The translations under genes were made by a program, and so were the position numbers. Below the pieces are notes generated by a model, which was not told where the DNA came from, did not search any database, and saw only the letters and a program-made list of their open reading frames with translations. A stretch of 64,000 nucleotides of DNA. Source: Gammaproteobacteria bacterium. Its GTDB lineage: Bacteria; Pseudomonadota; Gammaproteobacteria; Thiohalomonadales; Thiohalomonadaceae. Location: assembly GCA_024709225.1 (NCBI GenBank), contig JANJXC010000111.1, positions 1 to 64,000 of the forward strand, given 5' to 3'. Below, piece by piece: positions 9,954 to 18,944 of this stretch (position 1 is its first letter; each line of letters opens with the position of its first letter).

Positions 9954-10664
9954 TCAGCTTGCGCCATACCCCGCCAGCAGGGCCTGCCAGTCGGCGTCGC
10001 TGAAGGCGACATCCAGGCTTTCGTTGTACAGCTTGCGCAGTGAACGCAGCAGCCGTGCCAGATTGCCCTGCTGCCAGGCACCCGGCGCGCGCAGGCGGCC
10101 ACGGTCGAAGTCAATCAGGTAGATATCGTCGCCGGACAGCAGAATGTTGTGGGCGTTGAGATCGGCGTGGTGCACGCCGGCATCGTGAAAGCGGCGGATG
10201 CAGGCCCCCACCGCCTGCCAGCGCCCTGCCGGCAACGGCGCATCCCCCAGGACCTGGGCCAGGGAGCGGGCCGCCGGGATGCGCAGCGTAATGAGATCGG
10301 CACGGTAAAACAGACCGTGCCGCTCCACCCGCGCCGCCACCGGATGCGGCACCGGCAGGCCACGGCGCTGCAATTCCGCAGTGAGCTGCCACTCGCGCCA
10401 GGCGCGCGTCCGCTCCAGTCCGGTCCACAGATAACTGTCATGCACCAACCGGCCGGGCAGCCCACCACGGCGGTAGTGGCGCAACACGTATTCATGGGTG
10501 CCGTCGCTGACAAATGCCGTTTCGCCACGGCCGCGCGCACTGCCCAACAGCTGGCCGCGCCGGCGCCAGGCAGCCGGATCGAACAGGGCCGGCTCCGCGT
10601 GGATCGGCAGTTCCGCATCATATAGGATGTGGCTTCTTCCGTTTTGGGTCTGAATGGGTCGCAT
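9954..10664 (-). CDS. kdkA: 3-deoxy-D-manno-octulosonic acid kinase KdkA
   Basis: KdkA phosphorylates O-4 of the Kdo on lipid A in bacteria whose inner core has one Kdo. The 236-residue protein has the atypical small-kinase signature: RHYRRGG near the N-terminal lobe, catalytic HHADLNAHNILL and metal-binding LIDFDRGR. Length matches Haemophilus KdkA at about 240. The open frame continues upstream but only the ATG at 10664 fits the family. That ATG is the reverse complement of the same GCATGC (10661-10666) that provides a start for the divergent heptosyltransferase gene. It converges on waaA, its functional partner. Confidence 0.9.
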   Translation of the reverse strand: MRPIQTQNGRSHILYDAELPIHAEPALFDPAAWRRRGQLLGSARGRGETAFVSDGTHEYVLRHYRRGGLPGRLVHDSYLWTGLERTRAWREWQLTAELQRRGLPVPHPVAARVERHGLFYRADLITLRIPAARSLAQVLGDAPLPAGRWQAVGACIRRFHDAGVHHADLNAHNILLSGDDIYLIDFDRGRLRAPGAWQQGNLARLLRSLRKLYNESLDVAFSDADWQALLAGYGAS

Positions 10665-11724
10665 GCCTTCTCTACCGCTCACATCACCGCCGGAAAGTCT
10701 CTGTATCCTGCGGCTGTCCGCCATCGGCGACATCAGCCACACCCTGCCGACGGTGCGCACCCTGCAGGCCCGCTGGCCCGACACGCACCTCACCTGGATC
10801 ATCGGCAAGACGGAGCACGCCCTGGTGGGCGACATTCCGGGCATCGACTTTATCATCTTTGACAAAAAGCGGGGGTGGCGCGCCTATCAGGATATGCACC
10901 GTCAGTTGCGCGGCCGCCGCTTCGACGTGCTGCTGCACATGCAGATGGCCCTGCGCGCCAGCCTGATCAGCCTGCTGGTGGACGCCCCCATCAAGCTCGG
11001 CTTCGACCGCGCCCGGGCCAAGGACGGCCAGTGGCTGTTCACCAATGCCCAAATCGCCCCGCGTGAGCGCGAGCACGTGCTGGACAGCCTGTACGGCTTC
11101 AGCGATGCCCTCGGTGCAACCGACCGGGTGCTGCGCTGGGATATCCCGATCCCGGAGGCGGCTCGGGACTACGCCGAACGACTGCTGCCCGGCGACCAGC
11201 CCACGCTGCTCATCAGTCCCTGCTCCAGCATGGCGTACCGCAACTGGACGGTCGAGGGCTACGCCGCCGTGGCGGACTACGCCATCGAACAGCACGGCAT
11301 GTGCGTGGTGCTCAGCGGCGGCCCCAGCGCCCTGGAGCGTGAATACGGCGCGGCCATCGCACAGCGCATGCGCCACCACCCGATCAACGTCATCGGCCAA
11401 ACCGGCCTGAAACAGCTGCTGGCCGTGCTCCAGCGCAGCACGGTCCTGCTCTCCCCCGACGCCGGCCCCGCCCACCTGGCCACCGCGGCAGGCACTCCCG
11501 TGATCGGCCTGTACGCCTGCACCAACCCGTCACGCGCCCGCCCCTACCTGAGCGATGCCTTGGTGGTGAACAAATATCCGCAAGCGGTGCAGGCCCGCTA
11601 TGGTAAACTGCCCGATCAATTGCCGTGGGGTACGCGGGTGCGCGACAGCGACGCGATGACCCTGATAACGGTGGCCGATGTAACCGCAAAGCTGGATCGA
11701 TTGTTGGCAGAACACGCGAGATGA
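10663..11724 (+). CDS. Glycosyltransferase family 9 (LPS heptosyltransferase-like)
   Basis: The protein has the GT9 opening LCILRLSAIGDISHTLPTV, the middle ADP-heptose-binding region beginning LLISPCSSMAYRNW, and the C-terminal LLSPDAGPAHLATAAGTPVIGLYA. It probably transfers a heptose or related sugar to the inner core. Starts are ATG 10663 (353 residues) or 10654 (356 residues); neither has a good ribosome-binding site. With 10663 the start codon overlaps the divergent kdkA start inside GCATGC. It overlaps the next GT9 gene by ATGA, so the pair is coupled. Confidence 0.9.
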   Translation: MPSLPLTSPPESLCILRLSAIGDISHTLPTVRTLQARWPDTHLTWIIGKTEHALVGDIPGIDFIIFDKKRGWRAYQDMHRQLRGRRFDVLLHMQMALRASLISLLVDAPIKLGFDRARAKDGQWLFTNAQIAPREREHVLDSLYGFSDALGATDRVLRWDIPIPEAARDYAERLLPGDQPTLLISPCSSMAYRNWTVEGYAAVADYAIEQHGMCVVLSGGPSALEREYGAAIAQRMRHHPINVIGQTGLKQLLAVLQRSTVLLSPDAGPAHLATAAGTPVIGLYACTNPSRARPYLSDALVVNKYPQAVQARYGKLPDQLPWGTRVRDSDAMTLITVADVTAKLDRLLAEHAR

Positions 11725-12767
11725 AGCTCTGGATAGGCAAGAACACCTGGGTGTCGCGCCGCGCCCTGCGGCAGGCCGCCAACCTCGAGCTCGACCAGAT
11801 CCGCAGTGTCGCGGTCATCAAGCACGGCGCCCTGGGCGACATGGTGCTCACCCGCCCCATGCTGCTGGCGCTGCGCGAGGCATTGCCCCAGGCCAGACTG
11901 ACCCTGAGCGTGGTCAGCCATTACCAGGCCGGTATCCCCGCGGATCTGGTCGACAACATCCATGTCGCCCAGGGCAATGACCGCGCGGCCAGCCAGGGAG
12001 AAATCTTTCGCAGTTTTCGCGCGCTCGGGCCGCAGGACATTCTGCTCGACATCACCGCCTCCAGCCGGTCGTTCTGGATTACCCACCTCAACCGGGCGCA
12101 ACTGAAGATCGGTTACCGCCACCGTGGCATCGAACGCCTGCTGTATGACGTCGCCATCCCGCGCGCCGAGTACCGCTTCGAGGCGGAAACCTTTCTGGAA
12201 CAGGCCCATATCCTGGGATGCAACTACGCCTGGCCGCTGCGCTATGGACAGACCATCGCCCCGCTGGCGCGGCCGCGGCCCTACATCATCTACTTCCCCA
12301 CCGCATCGGCCGACTACAAGTGCTGGCCGGGGGAGCGCTATGCGCAGCTCATCGAGATGATGAGCCAGCGTTGGCCCGCCCATGATCACATCCTGCTCGC
12401 CGGCCTGGCGCCATGGGAGCAGGAGCGCTGCCGCACCATCGCCGCACGGCTGCCGGCGCGCGACAACATCAGCCAGTTGCAGGGCGATAAAGACACGCCG
12501 CGCCTGCTCGCTGGCGCCACGCTGGTGATCACCAACGATACCGGCATCCGCAATCTCTCCATCGCCCTGGAGCGCCCCACCGTCGGCGTATTTTTTTATG
12601 CCCAGTACCGCGGCCTGCCCAATTGCGGAGCACAACCGTTCGGCTATTTCCCCCGCAACCAGGAACACGCCATCGCCTTCCGGCCGGATGGCGGCATTCC
12701 GGAGGTTGCCGAGGTGGAGTCCCACGCCGAGCGGATCCTGGCCTACCTGCAACAGCGCCAGTCATAA
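11721..12767 (+). CDS. Glycosyltransferase family 9, second of a tandem pair
   Basis: The 348-residue protein carries the GT9 N-terminal motif VAVIKHGALGDMVLTRP at about 29-45 and the C-terminal nucleotide-sugar region LVITNDTGIRNLSIALERPT. The usual GP(T/A)H near the end is replaced by GIRNLS, so it diverges from WaaC/WaaF and may use another sugar. The start is set by the 4-base ATGA overlap with the preceding GT9 gene. It lies 44 bases upstream of the UDP-glucose dehydrogenase gene and may belong to that transcript. Confidence 0.87.
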   Translation: MKLWIGKNTWVSRRALRQAANLELDQIRSVAVIKHGALGDMVLTRPMLLALREALPQARLTLSVVSHYQAGIPADLVDNIHVAQGNDRAASQGEIFRSFRALGPQDILLDITASSRSFWITHLNRAQLKIGYRHRGIERLLYDVAIPRAEYRFEAETFLEQAHILGCNYAWPLRYGQTIAPLARPRPYIIYFPTASADYKCWPGERYAQLIEMMSQRWPAHDHILLAGLAPWEQERCRTIAARLPARDNISQLQGDKDTPRLLAGATLVITNDTGIRNLSIALERPTVGVFFYAQYRGLPNCGAQPFGYFPRNQEHAIAFRPDGGIPEVAEVESHAERILAYLQQRQS

Positions 12768-12811
12768 GCAACACGCCACTCGAATTACTTTACTGCCAAG
12801 GGATACAGACC

Positions 12812-14161
12812 ATGAAGATTGCCGTAATCGGAACCGGATACGTCGGTTTGGTCACCGGAACCTGCTTCGCCGAAATGGGCCATGAAGTCATCTGCGTTGA
12901 CATCGACCAGCGCAAGATCGACAACCTGAAGCAAGGCGTGCTGCCGATCTACGAACCGGGTCTCGATGAAATGGTCGCCGAGAATTTCCGCGAGGGGCGC
13001 CTCCATTTCACCACCTCGCTGCAGGAGGCCGCCGGCAACGCCAATGTATTTTTTATCGCCGTCGGCACTCCGCCGGGCGAAGACGGTTCCGCCGACCTGC
13101 AATACGTACTGGCGGTGGCGCGTGAACTGGGCCAGCACATGACCGCCGATTACAACGTGGTGGTGGACAAGTCCACCGTGCCGGTCGGCACCGCCGACAA
13201 GGTGCGTGCCACGGTGCAACAGGCGCTGGATCAACGCGGCGCCAAGCTCGCTTTCGACGTGGTCAGCAACCCGGAGTTCCTCAAGGAAGGCGCCGCCATC
13301 GACGACTTCATGCGTCCGGATCGCGTAGTCATCGGCGCCGCCACCGACAAGGCCGCCAAGGTGATGCACGACCTCTACGCGCCGTTCATGCGCAATCACG
13401 AAGTGATCCTGACCATGGGCGTGCGCGAGGCGGAGATGACCAAGTACACCGCCAACGCCATGCTGGCCACCAAGATCTCCTTCATGAACGAAATCGCCGC
13501 CCTGTGCGAGCGGCTCGATGTGGATGTGGAACAGGTACGCCTCGGCATCGGCTCCGACCGCCGCATCGGCTATCACTTCATCTATCCGGGCTGCGGCTAC
13601 GGCGGCTCCTGCTTCCCCAAGGACGTCAAGGCACTGCTGCGCATGGCGCAGGAAAGCGGGCTCGACGCCTGGGTGCTGGATGCGGTGGAACGGCGCAATG
13701 ACCGCCAGAAATATCGCCTGGCCGACAAGGTGTTCGCCCGCTTCGGCAACGACCTCAGCGGCAAGACCTTCGCCCTGTGGGGACTGGCCTTCAAGCCAGG
13801 TACCGACGACATGCGTGAGGCGCCTTCACTGGTGCTGATCGAGCAACTCATCGCTGCCGGCGCCACCGTCCACGCCCACGACCCCGTGGCCATCGAAACT
13901 GCCGGCCGCGAGATGAAGAAGGGTTGGGTCGACGATGGCCGGGTACGCTTCTTCGAGCACCAGTACGACGTACTGCAGGGCGCCGACGCGATGGTGCTGG
14001 TGACCGAGTGGAAACCGTTCCGCAATCCGGACTTCGACCGTATCAAGGCCGCCCTCAGGCAGCCGGTGATCATCGACGGCCGCAATCAGTATGACCCGGT
14101 GCAGATGGCCGAGTTCGGTATTGAATATTTCGGCATTGGCCGCGGCAAGGTCGGGGGATGA
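12812..14161 (+). CDS. ugd: UDP-glucose 6-dehydrogenase
   Basis: The enzyme oxidises UDP-glucose to UDP-glucuronate with two NAD+. The 449-residue protein has the Rossmann motif [17 protein letters not shown] at residues 4-20, [14 protein letters not shown], and the catalytic Cys in [15 protein letters not shown]-terminal domain follows ([17 protein letters not shown]). ATG 12812 is preceded by AAGGGAT; the open frame upstream overlaps the previous gene and is not used. The stop overlaps the start of the UDP-xylose synthase gene (ATGA), so product and next enzyme are made together. Confidence 0.96.
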   Translation: MKIAVIGTGYVGLVTGTCFAEMGHEVICVDIDQRKIDNLKQGVLPIYEPGLDEMVAENFREGRLHFTTSLQEAAGNANVFFIAVGTPPGEDGSADLQYVLAVARELGQHMTADYNVVVDKSTVPVGTADKVRATVQQALDQRGAKLAFDVVSNPEFLKEGAAIDDFMRPDRVVIGAATDKAAKVMHDLYAPFMRNHEVILTMGVREAEMTKYTANAMLATKISFMNEIAALCERLDVDVEQVRLGIGSDRRIGYHFIYPGCGYGGSCFPKDVKALLRMAQESGLDAWVLDAVERRNDRQKYRLADKVFARFGNDLSGKTFALWGLAFKPGTDDMREAPSLVLIEQLIAAGATVHAHDPVAIETAGREMKKGWVDDGRVRFFEHQYDVLQGADAMVLVTEWKPFRNPDFDRIKAALRQPVIIDGRNQYDPVQMAEFGIEYFGIGRGKVGG

Positions 14162-15120
14162 ACATGTACGCGCTGCGCAAACGCATCCTGGTGACCGGTG
14201 GCGCCGGCTTTCTTGGCTCGCACCTGTGCGAACGGCTGCTCAACGACGGGCACGACGTCATCTGCCTGGACAACTTTTTTACCGGCACACGCGACAACAT
14301 CCAACACCTGCTGGGCAACCCGCGCTTCGAGGTGCTGCGCCACGATGTCACCCAGCCGCTGTATGTCGAGGTCGACGAGATCTACAACCTGGCCTGCCCC
14401 GCCTCGCCGCCGCACTACCAGCACGACCCGATCCACACCATGAAGACCAGCGTGCTGGGCGCCATGAACATGCTGGGACTGGCCAGACGTACCGGCGCCA
14501 AGATCTTTCAGGCCTCGACCTCCGAGGTGTACGGCGATCCGGAAATCCATCCCCAGCCGGAGTCCTACTGGGGGCACGTCAATCCCAATGGCATCCGTTC
14601 CTGCTACGACGAAGGCAAGCGCTGCGCCGAAACGCTGTTCTTTGACTACCAGCGGCAACACGGGGTGAAGATCAAGGTGGCGCGTATCTTCAACACCTAC
14701 GGCCCGCGCATGCACCCCAATGACGGTCGCGTCGTTTCGAACTTCATCCTGCAGGCGCTCAAAAACGAGGACATCACCGTCTATGGTGCGGGACAGCAGA
14801 CCCGTTCCTTTTGCTATGTAGACGACCTCATCGAGGTATTCGTGCGCCTGATGAACTCACCGGACGACGTCACCGGCCCGGTGAATACCGGCAATCCGGG
14901 TGAGTTCACCATACTGGAACTGGCCGAGAAGGTGATCAAGCTGACCGGCTCCAAATCCAGACTGGTGCACAAGCCGCTGCCGCAGGATGACCCACGGCAA
15001 CGGCAGCCGGACATCACCCTCGCCAAGCAGGTGCTGGGCTGGGAACCGGAGGTGAAACTGGAGCAGGGCCTGCAGCCGACCATCGCCTACTTTGCCGGCT
15101 TCCTGCGCAACCATTCCTGA
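14158..15120 (+). CDS. UDP-glucuronate decarboxylase (UDP-xylose synthase), SDR family
   Basis: This NAD-dependent short-chain dehydrogenase converts UDP-glucuronate to UDP-xylose. Evidence includes the N-terminal [37 protein letters not shown] (strongly UXS-like), [11 protein letters not shown], and the active-site YxxxK in [31 protein letters not shown] follows. Length (320) matches bacterial UXS. Coupling to ugd by a 4-base overlap supports a UDP-glucose to UDP-glucuronate to UDP-xylose route for surface glycans. An alternative ATG at 14164 is possible. About 55 bases with a GC hairpin but no T-run separate its stop from the convergent GT2 gene. Confidence 0.93.
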   Translation: MNMYALRKRILVTGGAGFLGSHLCERLLNDGHDVICLDNFFTGTRDNIQHLLGNPRFEVLRHDVTQPLYVEVDEIYNLACPASPPHYQHDPIHTMKTSVLGAMNMLGLARRTGAKIFQASTSEVYGDPEIHPQPESYWGHVNPNGIRSCYDEGKRCAETLFFDYQRQHGVKIKVARIFNTYGPRMHPNDGRVVSNFILQALKNEDITVYGAGQQTRSFCYVDDLIEVFVRLMNSPDDVTGPVNTGNPGEFTILELAEKVIKLTGSKSRLVHKPLPQDDPRQRQPDITLAKQVLGWEPEVKLEQGLQPTIAYFAGFLRNHS

Positions 15121-15175
15121 ACGAGGCACCGGCCACGCCGCAACGGCGTGGCAACGCCCGTGATTGACCTGCGCG

Positions 15176-16015
15176 TCAGAGCGATCCGCTGACTGTCTCT
15201 GCCGGCCCCTCGCCGGGCGGGTAGATGCCGTTCTCGGCCCACACCTGGGCGGCCTCCTGCTTGCGCCGGATGTATTCCTGGTTGGTCGGGTCATTGTGCT
15301 TGCGCGTGGGATGATCCAGATGAAACACGCAACCACGTCCCAGCAGGCTCAGCCCCTGAACCCCGACGGCACGCAGGCGCCACTCCACATCGGTGTCCTC
15401 GATCAGGCCATAGGTGGTCGCAGCGGCGTCGAAACCATTAATCCGGTACAGATCTTCGCGCCACATCGCCATATTGGCCCCCAGCAACGCCCGGCTCTTG
15501 CGGCTCCACAGCCGCGCCAGCAACCACGGCAGATGCAGGCCCAGCTCCGCATAGCGCACCTGACCACGCAATCCCAGCCACAACAGGTTGGCACGTTGAA
15601 ACAGCGTCGAGATGCGGCGCGTACCAGCGATGAGCTGTGAGGTCACGGCCGGGCCGAGGTTGACCCGCCGCCCTGCAACAAAACAGCCTGGCCGGGCGAC
15701 AGCGCGGTGGTCGGCGACGAAGTCGGGCTCGGGGATACAGTCGTTGTCGATGAAAATGATGTAATCGGCGCACGATGCCCGCAGTGCCTTGTTCAGGATA
15801 AGATTCTTGCGAAACCCCTGGTCTTCGTGCCAGAGATGGCGCAGTGTGAGCCCGCGCGCGGCATAGCGCTGGACCACCGCTGCAATCTCCGGCCCGGAAC
15901 CGTCATCGGCGATGGTAATGGTGAACTGTTTATCGCTCTGCAACAAAAAGCCCTCCAGCACCAGGGCAAGAAACTCCGGTTTGTTGTAATTTGCGATAAT
16001 AACTTCGATATTCAT
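15176..16015 (-). CDS. Glycosyltransferase family 2
   Basis: A GT-A fold transferase of about 279 residues. It has NIEVIIANYNKPEFLALVLE at the N-terminus, the nucleotide-binding TIADDGSG, a metal-binding FIDNDCIPEPDF (DxD-like) and a C-terminal galactosyltransferase-like block GFDAAATTYGLIEDTDVEWR. This arrangement occurs in capsule and LPS glycosyltransferases; the sugar is unknown. ATG 16015 fits the family start best, although 11 further in-frame codons lie upstream and the ribosome-binding site is weak. It is divergent from the GT9 gene at 16055 with only 39 bases between. Confidence 0.88.
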   Translation of the reverse strand: MNIEVIIANYNKPEFLALVLEGFLLQSDKQFTITIADDGSGPEIAAVVQRYAARGLTLRHLWHEDQGFRKNLILNKALRASCADYIIFIDNDCIPEPDFVADHRAVARPGCFVAGRRVNLGPAVTSQLIAGTRRISTLFQRANLLWLGLRGQVRYAELGLHLPWLLARLWSRKSRALLGANMAMWREDLYRINGFDAAATTYGLIEDTDVEWRLRAVGVQGLSLLGRGCVFHLDHPTRKHNDPTNQEYIRRKQEAAQVWAENGIYPPGEGPAETVSGSL

Positions 16016-16054
16016 CGTCACTTGAATGCCTGGACTCATTTTTATCATCTAGCC

Positions 16055-17077
16055 ATGGCGCGACCACTGCCACAACGGATACTGCTAGTCAGAAACGACA
16101 AGCTCGGCGATTTCATGCTCGCCTGGCCCACCCTTGCCGCGGTCAAGCTCAGCCTGCCCAATGCCTATGTTGCGGCCCTGGTGCCGACGTATACCGAACC
16201 CATGGCCAGACTGTGCCCATGGATCGATGAGATCATCATCGACCCCGGACCAGCGGCCGGCCAAGGGGTATTGCACCAACGGCTTTCGGCCTTTGATGCC
16301 GATGTACTGCTGACCCTGTTCTCGACCACCCGTGTCGGCCTCGCCGGCTGGACTGCCGGCATCCGATACCGGCTGGCCCCGGCCAGCAAACTGGCGCAGT
16401 TATTCTATAACCACCGGCTGCGGCAACAACGCTCTCGCTCGGAAAAACCGGAGTGGGAATACAACCTCGACCTGGCCCGCCACTGCCTGGCCGAGCACGG
16501 TGTTGCCCCGGTCCTGGCCACGGCGCCTTATCTGAGCTTCCCCGCGACTGAAACCGCCCATCGCCGCCAGGCATTCTGCCAGGAACATCACATCGCGCCG
16601 CAGACCCGGCTGGTTCTGCTCCATCCCGGCAGCGGCGGTTCGGCCAGCACTCTGTCGGTGGAACAATATGCGGCCCTCGCCGCAGCCTTGCGCTCGACGC
16701 AACCGCTGCATTTCGTCATCGGTTGCGGTCCGGGCGAGGACTTCAAGGCAGAGACCCTGGCGGCGCTGCTCGACCCGCTGCCGCATACCATCCTGCGCGG
16801 CAACGGCATCGCCGACTATGCCCGCTTCATCGCCGGTACCGATCTGTTCATCGGCGGCTCTACCGGGCCATTGCATGTGGCCGGCGCACTCGATGTGCCG
16901 ACTGCCGGCTTCTACCCGCGCCGCCGCTCGGCCACGCCGCTGCGCTGGCAGACGCTCAATTCACCGCAACGCCGCCTAGCCTTCACGCCGCCGGAAACGG
17001 CAGCGGAATCCGACATGGCCAGCATCGATACGGCCAGCGCGGCCGACCTCATCAGCCGCCAATTCCTCGGCGGCTAG
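16055..17077 (+). CDS. Glycosyltransferase family 9
   Basis: The 340-residue protein has the GT9 opening RILLVRNDKLGDFMLAWPTL. Mid-protein it has LVLLHPGSGGSASTLSVEQY, and the C-terminal acceptor/nucleotide block is LFIGGSTGPLHVAGALDVPT, with the conserved GPLH. It is a third heptosyltransferase-like gene in the cluster. The open frame upstream of ATG 16055 lies antisense to the GT2 gene and is not used. Its stop overlaps the stop of the convergent GT4 gene within a shared CTAG (17074-17077), leaving no room for a terminator between them. Confidence 0.88.
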   Translation: MARPLPQRILLVRNDKLGDFMLAWPTLAAVKLSLPNAYVAALVPTYTEPMARLCPWIDEIIIDPGPAAGQGVLHQRLSAFDADVLLTLFSTTRVGLAGWTAGIRYRLAPASKLAQLFYNHRLRQQRSRSEKPEWEYNLDLARHCLAEHGVAPVLATAPYLSFPATETAHRRQAFCQEHHIAPQTRLVLLHPGSGGSASTLSVEQYAALAAALRSTQPLHFVIGCGPGEDFKAETLAALLDPLPHTILRGNGIADYARFIAGTDLFIGGSTGPLHVAGALDVPTAGFYPRRRSATPLRWQTLNSPQRRLAFTPPETAAESDMASIDTASAADLISRQFLGG

Positions 17078-18177
17078 GAATTACCCAGCAGAATATCCGC
17101 CAGGCGGCGGTAGTGATGCTCTTCCGCGAACAGATCGTCGGCACGGGCCTTGCCCGCCGCCGCCAGCTCACGACGCAGGCCATCGTTGCGTGCCAGATGC
17201 GCCAGCTGGTGGGCCAGATGGGTGGCATCGCCCGGCGTGAACAGGAGCCCGCTGACGCCGTCCTCGATGATCTCCGGTACACCGCCGGCATTCGTTCCGA
17301 TCACCGCCACACCGCAGCGCATCGCCTCCGCCAGCACCAGACCGAAGGTCTCCATGCGCGTGGTGAGGACGATGGCGTCGAAGGCTGGCATGATCTCCAT
17401 CGGCGCCTTGTGCGGCCCCGCCAGCAGCACCGCCTCGCGCAGATCACGCTCTTCAATCTCGCGCTGTAACCGCTGCTGATAGGCTGTATCCATGGCCGGA
17501 CCGATGAGCGTCGCGTGCGCCGGGATCCCCAGGGAGCGCAATTGCTGCACCGCCTCGATCAGCAGATGCTGCCCCTTCTGTTCCTCCATGCGCCCGATCA
17601 GACCGATGGCAAAGACACGTTCCGGGATCTGCAGCGAGTGCCGCAGCACGCGCCGCTCTGCCTCCTTCAGCGGCACCGGTGCCGGTACGCCGTAGTAGAG
17701 ACGTTGTACCCGCTCCGCTGGCAAGGGCAGATACGCCCGCGCCTGCTCCAGCAGCTTGTCGGTAATGGTGAGATAGAGATCGATCTGCCGATAGAGAAAG
17801 CGGTGATAGGCGTCGCTCTTCGCACGTGTCAACGCCATCTGCCGCGTGTAGACCAGGCGCACCGGGCGCCGCGCCCAGCGCTTGGCCAGTGCCGCCAGCA
17901 GCAGATCATGCCCCCAATGCATGTGCACTACATCCACCCGGGCGCTGTCGATCAGCCGCGCCAGGCGCCACGCCACCCGCAACGGCAAGGCTCGGCTGCG
18001 CCGCGGCAGGGTGATGTGGGCCAGCCCCTGCTCGTGCAGGCGCCGCTGCAGCATGGTGCCGGGCCGCACCACCGCCAGCACGTCATGCCCCTGACGCTGC
18101 AACGCCGCCGTGCTGCGCAGGGCGTACAGCTCCAGTCCACCCACCCCGTTCGAGGTACACAGTTCAAGTATTTTCAC
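17074..18177 (-). CDS. Glycosyltransferase family 4 (GT-B)
   Basis: The 367-residue protein shows the GT4 pattern: N-terminal ILELCTSNGVGGLELYALR, VVHMHWGHDLLLA, FAIGLIGRMEEQKGQHLLIE for the donor domain, and the EX7E motif in METFGLVLAEAMRCGVAVIG. GT4 enzymes are retaining transferases common in LPS core assembly. I take the GTG at 18177, which has GGAG upstream and overlaps the preceding gene's TGA (GTGA); the longer open frame would lie inside that gene. It is the last gene of a waaF-GT2-GT4 minus-strand operon. Confidence 0.9.
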   Translation of the reverse strand: MKILELCTSNGVGGLELYALRSTAALQRQGHDVLAVVRPGTMLQRRLHEQGLAHITLPRRSRALPLRVAWRLARLIDSARVDVVHMHWGHDLLLAALAKRWARRPVRLVYTRQMALTRAKSDAYHRFLYRQIDLYLTITDKLLEQARAYLPLPAERVQRLYYGVPAPVPLKEAERRVLRHSLQIPERVFAIGLIGRMEEQKGQHLLIEAVQQLRSLGIPAHATLIGPAMDTAYQQRLQREIEERDLREAVLLAGPHKAPMEIMPAFDAIVLTTRMETFGLVLAEAMRCGVAVIGTNAGGVPEIIEDGVSGLLFTPGDATHLAHQLAHLARNDGLRRELAAAGKARADDLFAEEHHYRRLADILLGNS

Positions 18178-18944
18178 AGTCGGCTCCGTCCCGGTTTGCG
18201 CTGATGGAACAATACCTTGGCGTATTTCACGAAGGCGTGCATGAAGGACAGCGTGGCAACCACCAGGCCGGCCAGGCCATCCAGAAAACCGCGCTTGATG
18301 AAGTACAGCCGGATAAAGGTCCACAGGCCATGACTCAACGGCGACAGCAGCGATACCTTCTTGCCCTTGGCGATGATCTCGCGCGCACCGATCTCGGTGA
18401 AGTTGTCGATGGTGCGCAGATGCTCCGAGATGCTGTTGAAGGAATAATGCTGCATGTCACCCTGGAGATCGACCACCTGCACGCCGGCATCCATCACCAC
18501 CCGGTCATGGGGGTTGGTGCCGCCCCATCGCGCAACATGCTTGTTGAACAGGCGCACCTTGCGATCCGGATACCAGCAATGGTTGAGCCAGCAATAGACA
18601 TAGAAGGTCTTGCGCGCCATGCGGTAAACACTGCACTCAGTGAGTGTTTCCTTCACCGCCAGGATGGCATCGCGCAGCTCCGGCGTCAGGCGCTCGTCGC
18701 AGTCCAGGCTCAGGATCCAGTCGTGACTGGCGTGGCTCACCGCCAGATTCTTCTGCTCCACATGGCCGAGGAATTTCTGCTGGTAGACGCGATCGGTATA
18801 GCGGCCAACGATCTCCAGGGTACGATCGGTGCTGAGTGAGTCGACCACCACGATCTCGTCGGCTACGCCGACCAGGCTTTTGAGGCAATCCTCGATCTTC
18901 TGCTCCTCGTTGAAGGAGATGATGCAGGCCGAGATCTTAGGCAT
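18174..18944 (-). CDS. Glycosyltransferase family 2, WaaE/KdtX-like LPS core transferase
   Basis: The 256-residue protein begins KISACIISFNEEQKIEDCL, has the acceptor motif VVVDSLSTDRT and the metal-binding LSLDCDERL. It then matches the WaaE-type middle WYPDRKVRLFNKHVARWGG. WaaE-like enzymes add glucose to heptose I of the inner core. A hydrophobic C-terminal segment (FLDGLAGLVVATLSFMHAF) suggests membrane contact. It overlaps waaF upstream by 8 bases and the GT4 gene downstream by 4, so the three are coupled. Confidence 0.9.
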   Translation of the reverse strand: MPKISACIISFNEEQKIEDCLKSLVGVADEIVVVDSLSTDRTLEIVGRYTDRVYQQKFLGHVEQKNLAVSHASHDWILSLDCDERLTPELRDAILAVKETLTECSVYRMARKTFYVYCWLNHCWYPDRKVRLFNKHVARWGGTNPHDRVVMDAGVQVVDLQGDMQHYSFNSISEHLRTIDNFTEIGAREIIAKGKKVSLLSPLSHGLWTFIRLYFIKRGFLDGLAGLVVATLSFMHAFVKYAKVLFHQRKPGRSRL

